A DNA stretch of 64,000 nucleotides from Tolypeutes matacus (lineage: Eukaryota > Chordata > Mammalia > Cingulata > Chlamyphoridae). This document shows, one piece after another, positions 1 to 12,614 of the stretch (its first letter is position 1; every line of letters begins with the position of its first letter). The translations under genes were made by a program, and so were the position numbers. Below the pieces are notes generated by a model, which was given only the letters and a program-made list of their open reading frames with translations, had not been told where the DNA came from and ran no database searches. The DNA lies in NCBI GenBank assembly GCA_026826555.1, contig JAKSZT010004976.1, positions 6,337,913-6,401,912 on the forward strand, given 5' to 3'.

Positions 1-496
1 AGACACTTTCTGGTAAAATTTCATGATTTCAAGGAATAAAGAGAAAATCTTAATTTTCCAGACAGAAAACAAACCAACACATATTTATTTACAAAGGATC
101 GAGAATTAGGTTGCCATCACATTATATATATATATTTTTAATATATTTTTTATTTTTAAAAGATACTTTGATTACCATCACATTATATTTTATCAGTAAA
201 CTGGATACTGGAAGACAATGATATAAAGAACATGAACATTCTGATGAAAAATCTTAATGAACAAGAATTCTTTACACAGCCAGATGAGTATTCAAATGTG
301 TAGCCATTTGGCAGTTTGATGTAATTATGAATTCCAAAAATATATATTGGATTATGCTTGTAAACTGGTCTGCTAATCTGGGCATGATTAAGTTATGATT
401 AGGGCATTAACTGGGCCACATCAGTAGGGTGTTAAGCCCCACCCCTTGGGTGGGGGAATCAAATACAAAAGGCAAGGCAAAAGACAGCAGTTTTTT

Positions 497-602
497 GTTG
501 TTGTTGTTCTTTTTTACCGGGAGGCCCAGGGGATTGAACCCAGGCCCCTCCATATGAGAGATGGACACCCAACCACCCAATCCAACATCTGTCCCCCAAG
601 AG
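497..602 (-). mobile_element. tRNA-derived SINE
   Basis: Reversed head with GGATTGAACCC and GATGGACACCCAACCACCC. AGCAGTTTTT flanks it at 487-496 and 603-612. Confidence 0.85.
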
Positions 603-612
603 AGCAGTTTTT

Positions 613-995
613 GATGTTGGAGTTTTGATGTTGGAGAGAAGGCCCCAGGATAGAGATGAGCCATTCGCCTGAGAGTTCACAGCTGGCCTTGTGGAGAGAG
701 GCAAAGCCTAGAGAGCCTAATAGTCTACAGCTGACCTTGTGGAGGAAACAGAGATGCTAAGCCCAGAGAGAAACACAGCCCTGGAAAGAGAGGAACCCAA
801 GAAGCCTGAAATGTGGCAAACGTCGGCAGCTGTCTTGCTCCAACATGTGGCAATGGACTTTGGTGAGGGAAGAAATTTATGCTTTAAGGCCTGGTAACTG
901 TGGACTTCTACCCCAAATGAATACCCTTTATAAAGTCCAACCAATCTCTGGTATTTTGCATTAGCACCCCTTTGGCTGACTAATACAAAGTGTGA
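613..995 (+). mobile_element. Old LTR (MaLR/ERVL-like)
   Basis: Repeat-like text with AATGTGGCAAACGTCGGC, TTTATGCTTTAAGGCC, CCTTTATAAAGTCCAACC and GGCTGACTAATACAA, a right end typical of old MaLR-type LTRs. Tentative. Confidence 0.5.
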
Positions 996-1435
996 GGACA
1001 AAATGAAAATTTTTTGGATATATATGAACCCAAAGATCTTACCACTTACCACTCTCTTTAAAAGAATCACTCAAATATGTATTGAACCAAAAAAGAGAAA
1101 TGAATCCAAGAAAAAGGATAGTGTAGAACACATTAAAGGAATAAAACTATATGAATATTTCAAGAAGTGCCAAAAACACATTTGATAAAACTCAATAGCT
1201 GTTCATACTAAAAACTTTCATAAGGTAGTAATAGAAGGAAATTTCCTTAACTTGATAAAGGATAGCTTCCAGGCACCTACAGAAAATATTATAGTAAATA
1301 GGTGGGAAATATAATCTCATTTCCACCCAAATCAGTAGAACCACAAAAATACCCATTATTAACACTACTATCCAAGGTTGTCCTATCCATACAATAAAAT
1401 TAGAAAGCAAAATAAGGTATAAATATTAAACAGGA

Positions 1436-2095
1436 AGGTGTGATTACAGCAGTACCTCCCATTTCACATGGTCTTCTGCAATGTGAACTTGCCATACTCC
1501 ATCAAGAGGTGGAATCTATTTCTCCACCCCTTGAATCTGAGCATGCCCCGTAATTGCTTTGATCAATAGAATATGGTGGGAGTGACACTGTGTCAGTTCT
1601 AGGCATGCCCTTAACTGGCCTGGCAGCTGCTACTTCCTACCTCTTGGAACCCTTGCTCTTGAGATGATTGTTCTCAGACCCCACCCATCATGTCATGAGG
1701 AGCCCAAGCCACGAGAATTGAAGATGCTCCGATTAACAGCCCCAAATGAGCTTCAAGCTGATAGCATTAACCGACAGCCATGTCAGAGAGCCATCTTTTC
1801 ATTCTTTTTTTTTTTAATTATTTTATTTTTATTTAAAAATTTTTTTTTCTTTTTGCTTTTTTTCCTTTTTCTTTTTCTTTTTCTTGGGGGGAGCCATCTT
1901 GATGGTCAAGCCTGGTAAAGCCTCCAGATGACTCCAGCCCAGCGACCATCAGCTTGCAAACATATGAGAAATTCTGAGTAAGAAACATCCTGTTGAGCCC
2001 AATCAAACCAAAGAACCATGAGAGGTAATAATAAGTTATTGTTTTAAGCCACTAAGTTTTAGAACAACAAACCCTAATAGAGAACAGAAATAGAA
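1436..2095 (+). mobile_element. Old LTR (MLT-like)
   Basis: CCATACTCCATCAAGAGGTGG, ATAGAATATGGTGGGAGTGA and the end TTGTTTTAAGCCACTAAGTTTT are MLT-type landmarks. A T-rich insertion lies at 1803-1884. It interrupts the old L1 at 1130-3240. Confidence 0.65.
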
Positions 2096-2339
2096 AATTA
2101 TAAAACTGCCCTTTTTAGTAGGCAATAGGATTATCTAGAAAATAGAATAAATTGAGAAACTCTCAGAGCTAATAAGAGACTTGAAAAAAGTGGTTGGATA
2201 CAAGATCAAAATACAAAAATTAGTGGTTTTCCCAAATACCAAAACAAACATTTAGAAAATACAATGAGAATAAGTTTCTATTCATAGTACCAAGAAGAAT
2301 CATAAAATATGTAGAAATAAACAACAATTGTCAAGACTG

Positions 2340-2890
2340 TATCAGCCAGCATCTCAGCAGGAAACAGATGGTATGCTCAAATTAGGATAATTGGAGGCAG
2401 GTTTAATAAAGGGGCTATTTACAAGGATGGGGGCAGGGTGGGGGGATACTAGTAGAGATAGTGCAGCAGCAACTGCAAGCTGTTACCATACTAGGTTAGG
2501 GGCGTGGGCAGGAAAGCTGGTTACTGGAACCCAAAAAGAGAGTCATGGAGAAGAAGGCCACCTTGAAAAGGCAAGGGAACTGGAGAGAACAGCCAGCTCA
2601 AGGCATCCCACCCTACTCACTCTCCTTCCTCCCTCTGCTCAGGGTTCCTCATTTGTCAAACCCAACTAGGAGCCAAAGGGCGGAGATGCCCATGATAGTT
2701 GCCCATTAGTCAGGCTTCCTGGGACAGAACCAGGTGGAGCAGGTAGAAAGGGAACTTGCAGGGGCAAAGAAAGTATCAGGCACAAAAACCCATCTAGAAA
2801 AAGCCATGAAACTTTTCTGAAGAACCCAAAAGAGTTCAACAACAAACTAACCACCACCACCACCACCAATGCAAAAGCAGCTAGTTTCTG
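2340..2890. other. Unclassified repeat-like segment, no gene
   Basis: AGCAGGAAACAGATGGTATG and GGTTTAATAAAGGGGCTATTT resemble a dispersed repeat I cannot name. Frames are not gene-like. Confidence 0.35.
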
Positions 2891-3637
2891 GAAGGGAAGT
2901 CTCAATATTGTAACAATGCCAATCCTGGCTAAGTTGTTCTATAAAATCTGCATGGCCTCAAATCAATTCATAATAAGTTTTTCAAGATTTATCTGAAAAA
3001 GGAAATATCCAAGAAAATTCACCAAGAAAATTTTTAAAAAGAAGAAAATGAGAGAAAGCTCCTCTATTAGAAATCAAAGCATACAATAATGTTATAGGTA
3101 TCAGCAAATAGAGAGTTTATAAATAGATGCAGGTATATGGAGATTTAATAAATGGCAAAGGCAGCATTTTAAATTAGTAGGAAAAGAATGAACTATTCAG
3201 TAACAATGTTTTGGAGTAAGTGGCTGTGTATTGGGAGAAAATAAAATTAGATGTCTACTTGACATTACACTCACTCACACACACAAATGCACACATATGC
3301 AGCATGCATGTAATTAAGTGTAAGGAAGAATGTTGGAAAGGATACACACCAAACTATTAATAGCAGTAAACCTTTGGAGAGGTCAGTGGGACTTTTTTTT
3401 TTTTTTTTTTTTTGGTGGTGGAAGGTTTTTTAGAATGTGAATGTATTTGTGCGTTGTTTGTAATATTTAAAATTTTTTGAACTGCAGAGAGAGAGAGAAT
3501 TGAAAGGCTGCCAAGTGGAATGCAGGCAGATAATGATTTTATCCTTCAGAATATGGAGGTTTTCACATTAAATATGTCAAAACTAAAACATCAGGAGGGG
3601 CATTGTGTGCAAATCCATTATATTAAAAAAAGCATGA

Positions 3638-3718
3638 TTAGGAGCAGATGTAGTTCAGTGTTTGAGCACCTGCTTCCCATGTGTGAGGTCCTGGGTTCAA
3701 TCCCCAGTATCTCCTATT
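3638..3718 (+). mobile_element. tRNA-derived SINE beside a CFAP61 exon
   Basis: Head GAGCAGATGTAGTTCAGTG with B box GGGTTCAATCCCC. Flanked by AAAAAAGCATGAT at 3625-3637 and 3719-3731 (exact 13 bp). Antisense to CFAP61, and its body ends about 43 bp from the exon's donor site. Confidence 0.92.
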
Positions 3719-3761
3719 AAAAAAGCATGATCAAGGAAATTACTATCTGTTTCAAATTTAC

Positions 3762-3839
3762 CATTTCATTTCTGATCACTGCAATGCCAACTATTTGTTC
3801 CGCAACTTCGGCTACAAATGCCTGCAGTGGTGTGCCATC
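3762..3839 (-). CDS. CFAP61: CFAP61 coding exon (last of five seen)
   Basis: This is a 78-nt minus-strand exon, phase 0 to phase 0, with acceptor CTTTTCAG and donor ATG|GTAAAT. It encodes 26 codons starting DGTPLQAFVAEVAEQIV and ending AVIRNEM. The recalled human protein reads DGTLLQAFVAEVAEQIVGIAVIRNEM, so one residue differs. The donor is somewhat weak (GTAAAT). A SINE with clear target-site duplications sits only about 40 bp into the downstream intron. The next exon should begin near human DIEYIRSHYN. I did not find it in the 3.7 kb remaining, so it lies beyond the window. Confidence 0.94.
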
Positions 3840-4170
3840 CTGAAAAGATAAGCATACAACGTAAGACTCTTAAAAATATCACTGTCAATGTTTCTGTAAC
3901 CAGTCAATGGTGAGATTTAACCATGATCGCATAACAATGACAGTCAGAGCCAACATTGATTGATATTAGGCCAGGTATAAATCAAATGCCCTCCTTGTGT
4001 TCACTGAATCCTCACACCAACTCCATGTGGTATTATTATCTCTACTTCACATATAAGAAAATAAGTGTTGGAAGGCTGAGTTATTGCCTAAGATCTCCAG
4101 CTAGTAAGGGATGGATGTATGATTCGGACCAATCCGTTAGACTCAGAATATGCTTTCTTTAGCTCTGTAT

Positions 4171-4760
4171 AGTGGTTCTCAAATTTGGGGGTCTCAGGAC
4201 CCCTTTACACAGAGGGCTCCAAAGAGCTTTGGTTTATGGGTGTAGTATCTATCATTATTTTCTGTATTATCAATGAAAACTGAGGACATTTGAAAATTGC
4301 TTACTAACTTTTTTGTATAATTCATTAATGAAAACAAAATTGTTAATTCATTTATTAATTCATTTTAAAACAATAATTATATTTTAATGTAAATAATGTA
4401 TTTTAATGAAAAATAACTATATATTTTCTTAAATAAAACCATTTAGAAGAGTGGCATTGTTTTACATTTTTCCAAATCTCTTTAGTATCTGACTTAATAG
4501 AAAACAGCTGGATTCTCATATCTGTATTCCCTCTGCATCAATCTATTGTTTTGATTGAAATATATGAAAAATATCTGTCTTCACAGAGATATGTAGTTGA
4601 AAAAGGAAGAAGCATTTAAATCAACTTTTCAGATAATTACAGATAGTCTTTGATACTCCACCAAAACTCAATAAGTGGCAGTGTTTCAATGCAATGTAGA
4701 ATCTGAAACCCTATCAATGAACTTTGTGCACACTGTTATATTAAGCTCCGTTGGTCTATC
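4171..4760 (+). mobile_element. hAT-type (Charlie-like) DNA transposon remnant
   Basis: Starts AGTGGTTCTCAAATTTGGGG, a hAT terminal repeat, then GGTCTCAGGACCCCTTTACA and AGAGTGGCATTGTTTTACA. It keeps only a partial right end. I recognise the family type but do not assign a specific name. Confidence 0.65.
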
Positions 4761-5288
4761 TTGCACTTTGAATGGATCTTTTACCATAATTTTGTAATTA
4801 TGCATCATTCACTTTGAAAATATTGGCTTACCAAGCTATAATGACTTTCAAATGTTGATTTATTTCTTTATAAAATATCAAAAAAATCACATTTGTTAAT
4901 ATCACCACCGATCTCATCAGAAAAAGTCTTTTAGGTATTGGGAAGCTGTCCAGTGCACAATGGCAGGTATGTTTCCCAAAATTCCAGTTTTTACTTGAAA
5001 GCATTGAGTTTTGTCAGGGGGGACAAATGCTATTGGTTTTCTTGGAGTGACAGGCTTGCTTTATTCCTTTTTAAGAAAATGTCTGTTAACTACTCAAGTT
5101 GGAATAACCACACTCTGTCAGTTGTTCTTTCAAGTAAAAATGGTGTTCTGTGAAAAAAGGCAGCCAGTTTGGCTTGCAGCCCCATACGTGCAGACATGTT
5201 TTTTCCTTGAGACAACCCATACACTATAGTCTGCAGAAGAGGTGTTTTATGTGCACTTATTTTGTCACACAGAACATTTAAAGGGGAG

Positions 5289-5757
5289 TGGGGGGGTGTG
5301 CAGATGTGGCTCAAATGGTTGGACGTCCATCCCCCATACAGAGGGACCTAAGTTCAATACCCGGGACCTCCCAGCAAAATAAAGAAAAATATAGAAGGTG
5401 CATGGGTCGTCAAGGCCCCGTGAGTGGGCACGCCGTCAGGCCCCGTGTGCAGGCATGCCAGGCCCCACCGAGCCCCGCAGCAAGATGATAATGTAACAGG
5501 ACAGTGACACAAGGGAGAGCCAAGACGAGACAAGCCGAAAAACCAGGAACTAAGGTGGTGCAGGTGGTAGGATGCCTCTCTTCCACATCAGAGGTTCCCA
5601 GGATTGAATCCCAGTGAAGACAGGAGAAGAAGGATAAGAAGAAAGGGCAGAAAGCAACCACAGAGTATTGTCCAGCAAATGGACACAAAAACAGCAAAAA
5701 TGGGGGTGGGAACAGTTAAAAACGGATAAAAGTAAATAAATCTTTTTTTAAAAAAAG
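5289..5757 (+). mobile_element. Dimeric tRNA-derived SINE with GC-rich linker
   Basis: First tRNA-like module at 5300-5370 (A box TGGCTCAAATGG, B box AGTTCAATACC). Then an AATAAAGAAAAATA spacer, a GC-rich linker with CAAGGCCCCGTGAGTGGGC-type repeats, and GTGACACAAGGGAGAGCC. A second tRNA-like module lies at about 5550-5620 (A box TGGTGCAGGTGG, B box GGATTGAATCC), followed by GAAGACAGGAGAAG and CAAATGGACACAAAAACAGC. Same architecture as 42347-42816 and, reversed, 31886-32376. Confidence 0.88.
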
Positions 5758-5762
5758 AGAGG

Positions 5763-5842
5763 GGTTTCAGGTATAGCTCAGTGGTTGAACGTTTGCTTCC
5801 CATATACGAGGTCCCAGGTTCAATCCCCAGTACCTCCTAAAA
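5763..5842 (+). mobile_element. tRNA-derived SINE
   Basis: A box TAGCTCAGTGG and B box GGTTCAATCCCC, with an A-rich tail. Directly follows the dimeric SINE. Confidence 0.85.
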
Positions 5843-5959
5843 AAGAAAAAACAACAACAAACAAACAAAAAATACATGTCCCCAAGAGTCAAGATTTAAT
5901 AAAGTTACTAATATTTACTACTTCATCAAGGTTATTCTTTAGTGGAACTGGGTTTTTCT

Positions 5960-6198
5960 TTTCTTTCCTCCTCAAATTTTTATTGAGGTAATAGTAGATT
6001 CACAGGCAGTTGTAAGAAATCACACAGAAAGGACATTTGGTACATTTTACCCAGTTTTCCCTGATGGTAATGTTTTGCAAAACTATAATATCACAAGCAG
6101 GAAACTGACATTGATACAATCTATGAATCTTATTTGGATTTCCCAGTTTAACTTGTACATTTGTGTGTGTGTGTGCACACGTGTGTATTAAGTTCTAT
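5960..6198 (-). mobile_element. Ancient L1 3' UTR, outer layer of a three-deep L1 nest (part 1)
   Basis: Reverse complement of an old mammalian L1 3' end: ATTGAGGTAATAGTAGATTC, then text resembling CACAGAAAGGACATTTGGTAC, and a GT-rich stretch. It breaks off near 6198 and resumes at about 17589, where the remaining L1 3' UTR and ORF2 C-terminus follow in the order expected for the family. Confidence 0.75.
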
Positions 6199-9055
6199 TA
6201 AGTCCGTTCCTTTCCTCCCTCCTCCCTCCCCTGCCCTTTCCTTCCTTTTTTTTTTTTTTTTTTTTTTTGGCTTAAACCACAGGAATTTATTGTAGCACAG
6301 TTTTGGAGACTAGAAATCAAAAATCAAGGTGGGTGTTGACAGGATAGTGCTTTCTCTGAAGTCTGTAGCATCCTAGTGGTGGCTTGCCAGCAATCCATAA
6401 CTCAATCTCTGCCTCTGCCACATGGCAATCACCTCCTCCCTGCATCTTGTGTTTAAATTCCTTTGCTAAAAGCAAAGGACTCCAGTAATACTGGACTAAG
6501 GCCCACACTGATTCAGTTTGGCCTCATCTTAATAGGATCTTTTAAATTTTTATTTTTATATTTTTTATTAGCACAGTTGCAGGTTTACATAAACATCAGG
6601 CAGAAAGTACAGTTCCCACATAACCCCTCTCACATACACAGTTTTCCCTATTATTAACACTTTGCATCAGTGTGATGTATTTGTTACAATTCATGAAACA
6701 GTATTATTATAAGTATGCTATTAACTTTAGCCTGCTGTTTACATTTGCTCTTTGCATTATACAGTTCTTTGGGTTTCTGTACGTGTACGTGTGTGGAGGG
6801 AGGGTAAAATATACAGCCTAAAATTTCCCTTTTTATCTGTTATTGAGCATACAATTCAGTAGTGTAAATTACATGTACAGAGTTGTACCTCCATCCCCAA
6901 AATCTATTTCCAAAATTTTCCATAACCCGAAACAGAAACTCCATACCAATTAAACATTCACTACCATCCCCCTTGGCCCTGGTAACCTGTATTTTAGTTT
7001 CTGGTTTCATTAATAGGCATATTCTGCTTATTTTACAAAAGTGAGTTCATACAGTTTTTGTGCTTTTGTGTCTGGCTTATTTCACTCAACATCATGTCTT
7101 CAAGCTTCACCCGTATAGTAGCATGAATGAGAACCTCATTCCTTTTTATGGCTGAATAATATTCCATTGCATGGATAGACCACATTTTATTTACCCATTC
7201 TTCTGCTTACTGGCACTTGGGCTGCTTCCACCTTTTGGCAATTGAGAATAATGCCACTATGAGTATCGGACTGCAAATATCTGTTTGAGTTCCTGCTTTC
7301 AATTCATTTGGGTATAAATCTAGAAGTGGAATTGCCAGGTCATATGGTAATTCTATACTTAACTTTTGAGGAATCAGCAAAAAGCTTTCCATTTTCGCTG
7401 AACATTGTGGTTTTGATTTCCATTTCCTTGATAGTGAATGACTTTGAGAATCTTTTCATGTGCTTATTGGTTACTTGTATAACTTCTTGAGAGAAATGTC
7501 TATTTGAGTCTTTTTCCCAGTTTTAAATTGGGTCATGTGTCTTTTTGTTGTTGAGTTGTAGAGTTCTTTATATATTCTGGATTCTAAAACCTTACCAGCT
7601 ATATGGTTTCAAATTATTTTCTCTCATTCTATAGGTTGACTTTTTAGTTTCTTCAGAAAGTCCTTTGATGCATAAAAATTTTTAATTTTGATGAAGTTCT
7701 ATTTATCTATTTTTTTTCCCTTTGTTGCTTGTACTTTTGGACCAACTAATAAAAGGTCCTGATGATGTTTCCCTGTTTTCTTCTAGGAAGTTTTTAGTTT
7801 TAGTTCTTATATTTAGGCCTTTGATCCATTTTGAGTTAATATAATGTGAGGCACAGGTCCACCTTCATCCTTTGGTTATCCAGTTCTCCCATGCACCATT
7901 TGTCAAATAGACTATTCTTTTCCCGCTGAATGGACTTCGCATCTATGTTGAAGATCAGTTGGCCAAAGGTGTGAGAATTTATTTCTGAACTCAGTTCAAT
8001 CACATTAGTCCATATGTTTGTCCTTGTGCCAGTCCTGCACAGTTTTGATTATTATAGCTTTGTAATAAGTTTTAAAACCAGGAAAGCTGTAAGTCCTCCA
8101 GCTTTCTTCTTCTTTTTTAAGATGTTTTTGGGTACTCAGGGCTGCTTACCCTTCCATATAAATTTGATTATTGTCTTTTCCATTTCTGAGAAGTATGCTG
8201 AAAGTTTTATTGGAATAGCATTGAATATTGCTTTGAGTAGAATTGGTATCTTAACATTTAGGCTTTCAATCCATGAACACAGAGTGTCCTTCCGTTTATT
8301 ATGTTCTTTAACGTCTTTCAGCAATGTTTTGTAGTTCTCCATGTACAAATTCTTTACATCCTTAGCTAAATTTATTCCTAGATATTTGATTCTTTTTGTT
8401 GTTATTGTAAATGGAAATTTTTTCTTGATTCCTTCTTCATATTGTTCATTACTAGTGTATAGAAACACCATTGATTTTTGCATGTTGTACCCTGCCACTT
8501 CAGTGAATATGTTTATTACCTCTAGTAGCTTTGTTATGAATTTCCCAGAATTCTCTACGTATAGAATCATGTCATCTGCATTCGGGGAGAGTTTTACTTC
8601 TTCCTTTCCTATCTGGATGCCTTTTATTTCTTTTTTTTTCTTGCTTAAATGCCCTGGTTAGAACTTCCAGTACAATGTTAGCTAACAATGGTAACAGTGG
8701 GCATCCTTATCTTGTTTCTGATCTTAGGGGAAAGTTTTCAATCTTTCACTATTTGTATGATATTAGCTGTGGGATTTTCATATGTGCCCGTTATCATGTT
8801 AAGAACGTTTCCTTCTATTCCTAGTTTATTGAATGCTTTTATCACTTTGAATTTTGTTAATGGCCTTTTCTCCATCAATTGAGATGACCATGTATTTTCC
8901 CCTTTGTTCTAGAAATGTGGTATATTACATTAATTAATATTCTCATGCTGAAATACTCTTCCATATCAAGGATAAATCCCACTTGGTCATGGTGTACAAT
9001 TCTTTTAATGTGCTGTTATTGGATTCAGGGTGCTAGTATTTTGTTGAGGATTTTT

Positions 9056-9760
9056 AAAAATTTATTGAAGCATATCACTCATACATAAACAATAAGTGTA
9101 TAGTAATAGTTGTAAACTTACAAAACAAACATACATATCATACAGGGCTCTCATACCTTATCCTACCACTAATACCTTGCATTGTTGTGAAACATTTTTA
9201 ATGATTAAAGAGGATCCTCAAAATATTACTACTAACCAAAGTATCTGATATTTGGTGTATTTCCCCCTCAACCCACTCTATTATTACTATTATTATATCA
9301 TTTATACATGGACATACATAAAAAATAAGTGTATACTAAAAGTTGTGAACTTATAAAGCAAACAGGCATAACATCATACAGGGGTCCCATACATCAACCA
9401 ACCACCAATAACTTGAATTGATGTGAGGCATTTGTTACAGATTATGAAAGAATATTGTCAAAATCTTACTACTAACTATAGTCCTTACCTTAAATTTGGT
9501 GTATTTTTCCCCCAACCAACCCTATTATAATTTGTTAAATATATTTTTATGACAAGCCGTAAATTTACAAAACAATCATGCATATGTGCAGAATTCCCAC
9601 ACAACACCCCTCTAACAACACACCGTGGTGGAATATTTGTTACAGATTATGAGATAATATCATAAGACTATTACCAGGTCCATAGCATATATTTGGCACA
9701 CTTTTTCCATACTCCCCCACTATCAACACAGTACATCTTTGGCATAGATGCATGAATATT
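9056..9760 (-). repeat. L1 3' UTR made of about three diverged units of roughly 230-240 bp
   Basis: Three successive blocks starting near 9060, 9300 and 9541 share the same order of landmarks: AAGTTGTGAACTTA or similar, ACAAAACAAACAT or similar, a CAGGGGTCCCATA-like stretch, TGTTACAGATTATGA, ATTACTACTAACTA and TTTGGTGTATTTT. This is tandem organisation within one 3' UTR. Confidence 0.8.
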
Positions 9761-11268
9761 ACAGTATTGCTGTTAACCACAGTCCATAGGTCACGCCAGT
9801 TGTATTTTTCCCATGCTTCTCCATATTCCCACCACCTTGCAATAGTGATGTACATCTGCTCTAGCCCACAAAGGACACTCTTGTATCTGTACCATCAACC
9901 ACAATTCTCACCCACCTTTGGGTTCACTGTGTTATTCAGTCCCTAGCTTATTCTCTAGCTTTCTTTCAATTGGCATTTACATCCCTAGACTACCCTTTTT
10001 TCAGCCACATTCCCATTTATAAACCACTCATTATAATGTGTTACCAACAACTCTGTACATATCCACACTTTTACAGTACAGCTAATTAAAACTTCTACGT
10101 ACATTAAATATCAGTAGTCCATCTCAGTCATCCTCTTATCTCCTTTAAGAATCTATCACCTACCACCAGGTCTTGGAGATATTTTCCTACATTTTCTTCT
10201 GGAAGCTTTATGGTTCCTGCTTTTATATTTAGGTTTTTGATTCATTTTGAGTTAATTTTTGTATAGGGGTCCTCTTTCCTTCTTTTGCTATGGATATCAA
10301 ATTTTCTCAGCACCATTTGTTGAATGGACTGTTTTGCCCGAGCTGGGTGGTTTGAAAGGCTTGTCAAAAATCACTTGACCATAGATGTGAGGGTCTGTTT
10401 CTGAACCATCCATTCTGTTCCATTGGTCTATGTGTCTGTCTTTGTGCCAGTACCATGCTGTTTTTACAACTGTAGCTAGGTAATATGATTTAAAGTCCAG
10501 AAGTGAGAGTCCTCCAATGTAGCTTTTCCTTTTTAAGATGTTTCTGGCTATTTAGGACCCCTTATCCTTCCTAATAAATTTGATAATCATGTTTTACATT
10601 TATTTTTTAAAATGTTGATGGAATTTTTATCAGTATTGCATCGAATCTGTATATCTACTTGGGTAAAACTGACATCTTAATGTTATTTGGTCTTCCAATC
10701 TGTGAGCATGGACTGTTTTTCCAATTATTTGGGTCTTTTTAAATTTCTTCTAACAATGAGTTGTAGTTTTCTGAATACAAGTGCTTTACATAATTGGTTA
10801 ATTTTATTCCTAATATTTTATTCTTTTAGTCACTATTGTAAATGGAACTTTCCCCCCGATTTCCTCCTCAGATTGTACATTACTGGTGTCTTATTTCAAC
10901 TGATATAAATATAGCTACTCTGACTTGTTTGTTTGCTTTTATTACTGCTTGTGTGGAATATCTTTTTCCAGCCTTTCACTTTCAATCTATTGGTATCCTT
11001 GGGTCTAAAGTGAGTCTCTTGCAGACAGTATATAGGTGGCTCATATTTTCTTATCTTTTCTGCAAGTCTGTGTCTTGATTGGGGAGTTTAATCCATTAAC
11101 ATTCAATGTTATTACTGTAAATGCAGTTCTTATTTCACCCATTTTGACCTTTGGGTTTTAGCTGTCATATTTTATTTTCACCACTCTTTTAAGACTCTTA
11201 GTTACTTTTACTGGAATAATCTTCATTTCTAGACTCTCTTCCAAGCCTCCCTCTCCTGTCTTTTCTTT

Positions 11269-12219
11269 TCAGACTATAGCACACCCTTTAGTATTTCCTG
11301 CAAAGATGGTCTCTTGATTAAAAACTCTCTGTTTTTGTCTATCTGAGAATATTCTAAACTCACCCTCATTTTTGAAAGACAGTCTTGCTAGATATAAGAT
11401 TCTTGGTTGGAAGTGTTTCTTTGGCAGTTGCTTAAATATATCATACCACTGTCTTCTTGCCTCCATGGTTTTTGGTGGGAAATCAGCACTTAACCTTATT
11501 GGATATCCTTTATATGTTATGAATTGCTATTCTCTTGCTGCTCTCAGAATTCTCTGTCTTTGACATTTGACATTCTAATTAGTATGTGTCTCAGAGTTGG
11601 TCTGTTCAGATTTATTCAGATAGGAGTACACTGTGTTTCTTGGACATGTGTATCTATGCCCTTCAATAGAGTTGGGAATTTTTCGACCATTATTTCTTCA
11701 AATATTCCTTCTTCCCCTTTTCCCTTCTCTTCTCCTTCTGGAACACCCATTACATGTATGTTTGCATGTCTTTTGCTGTCATTTAGTTCCCTGAGACCTT
11801 GTTTAATTTTTTCCAATCTTTTCTTCATCTGTTCTTTTGTATGTTCACTTTCAGAGGCCATTTCTTTAAGCTCACCAATACTTTCTTCTGCCTCCTCAAA
11901 TCCGCTATTATATGATTCCAGTATAATTTTAATTTCATTTATTGCACCTTTCATTCCCATAAGATGTGCTATTTTTCTTTGTACGCTTTTCAAATTCTTC
12001 TTTTTGTTTATCCAATGTCTTCTTAATATCTTTAATCTCTTTAGCCATCTCATTGAATTTATTAAGGAGATTTGTTTGAATATCTATGATTAGTTGTCTC
12101 AACTCCTTTATGTCATCTGGAGGCTTATGTTGTTCCTTTAACTGGACCATATCTTCCTGTTTCTTGTTGTGGGTTGTAATTTTTTGTTGGTGTCTTGGTA
12201 TCTGGCTTACTAGGTGCAT
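11269..12219 (-). pseudogene. L1 ORF1 of the inner L1
   Basis: Three overlapping or adjacent minus-strand frames together cover ORF1. 12219-11935 begins MHLVSQIPRHQQKIT and is a coiled coil. 12053-11616 holds the coiled-coil heptads EEAEESIGELKE and the RNA-recognition start HANIHVMGVPEGEE. 11466-11269 holds the C-terminal domain with MEARRQWYDIFK and PRILYLARLSFKNEGEF. The order and spacing are those of a standard L1 ORF1 protein of about 300 residues. Frame changes near 12000 and around 11600 show it is not intact as it stands. Confidence 0.8.
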
Positions 12220-12614
12220 TTATTCTGGGTGCAGTTTCTCTCTTTAGTTTAGGGCTTTCTTGACTTTTCTCCCTTCCTTGTTATAGTAGGAGCCAAGGAT
12301 GTAGTTGGTGCTATAAGCTGTGGAGGCTCAAGCTGCCCTCATTGCCCCAGGGACCAATGAAGCTTCTCCCAACTCTATCCTTTGCCAGGAGTAGGGAACC
12401 ACAGCCATGTGTAATAATCCAAGTCATGCAGGCATAGACTGTACTTGCCCAGAGAAACTAATGAAGCTTCATGCCCCCTTCTCCCTTGCCAGGGGCAGGG
12501 ATGGAGCTGCAGGTGTGGGCAGCAATCTATGCCGTGCCAGTCCAAAATGACTGCAGTTGCCCCAGTACACTTCCGACTATTCAGTCTGTGCCAGCCGAAT
12601 GTATCTGAAGTAAA

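Larger units (their letters stand above)
1130..3240 (+). mobile_element. Old plus-strand L1 ORF2 fragments, split by other repeats
   Basis: Reverse-transcriptase-like text at about 1130-1435 (ACTTTCATAAGGTAGTAATAG, GATAGCTTCCAGGCACC), about 2100-2335 (GGTTGGATACAAGATCAAAA) and about 2895-3240 (AACAATGCCAATCCTGGCTA) is collinear with L1 ORF2. The pieces are separated by an LTR at 1436-2095 and an unclassified repeat-like segment at 2340-2890. No open frame remains. Confidence 0.6.

Noticed and set aside
11524..12093. Plus-strand frame of 189 codons
   Set aside because: It is the antisense of L1 ORF1, and the real signal is on the minus strand.
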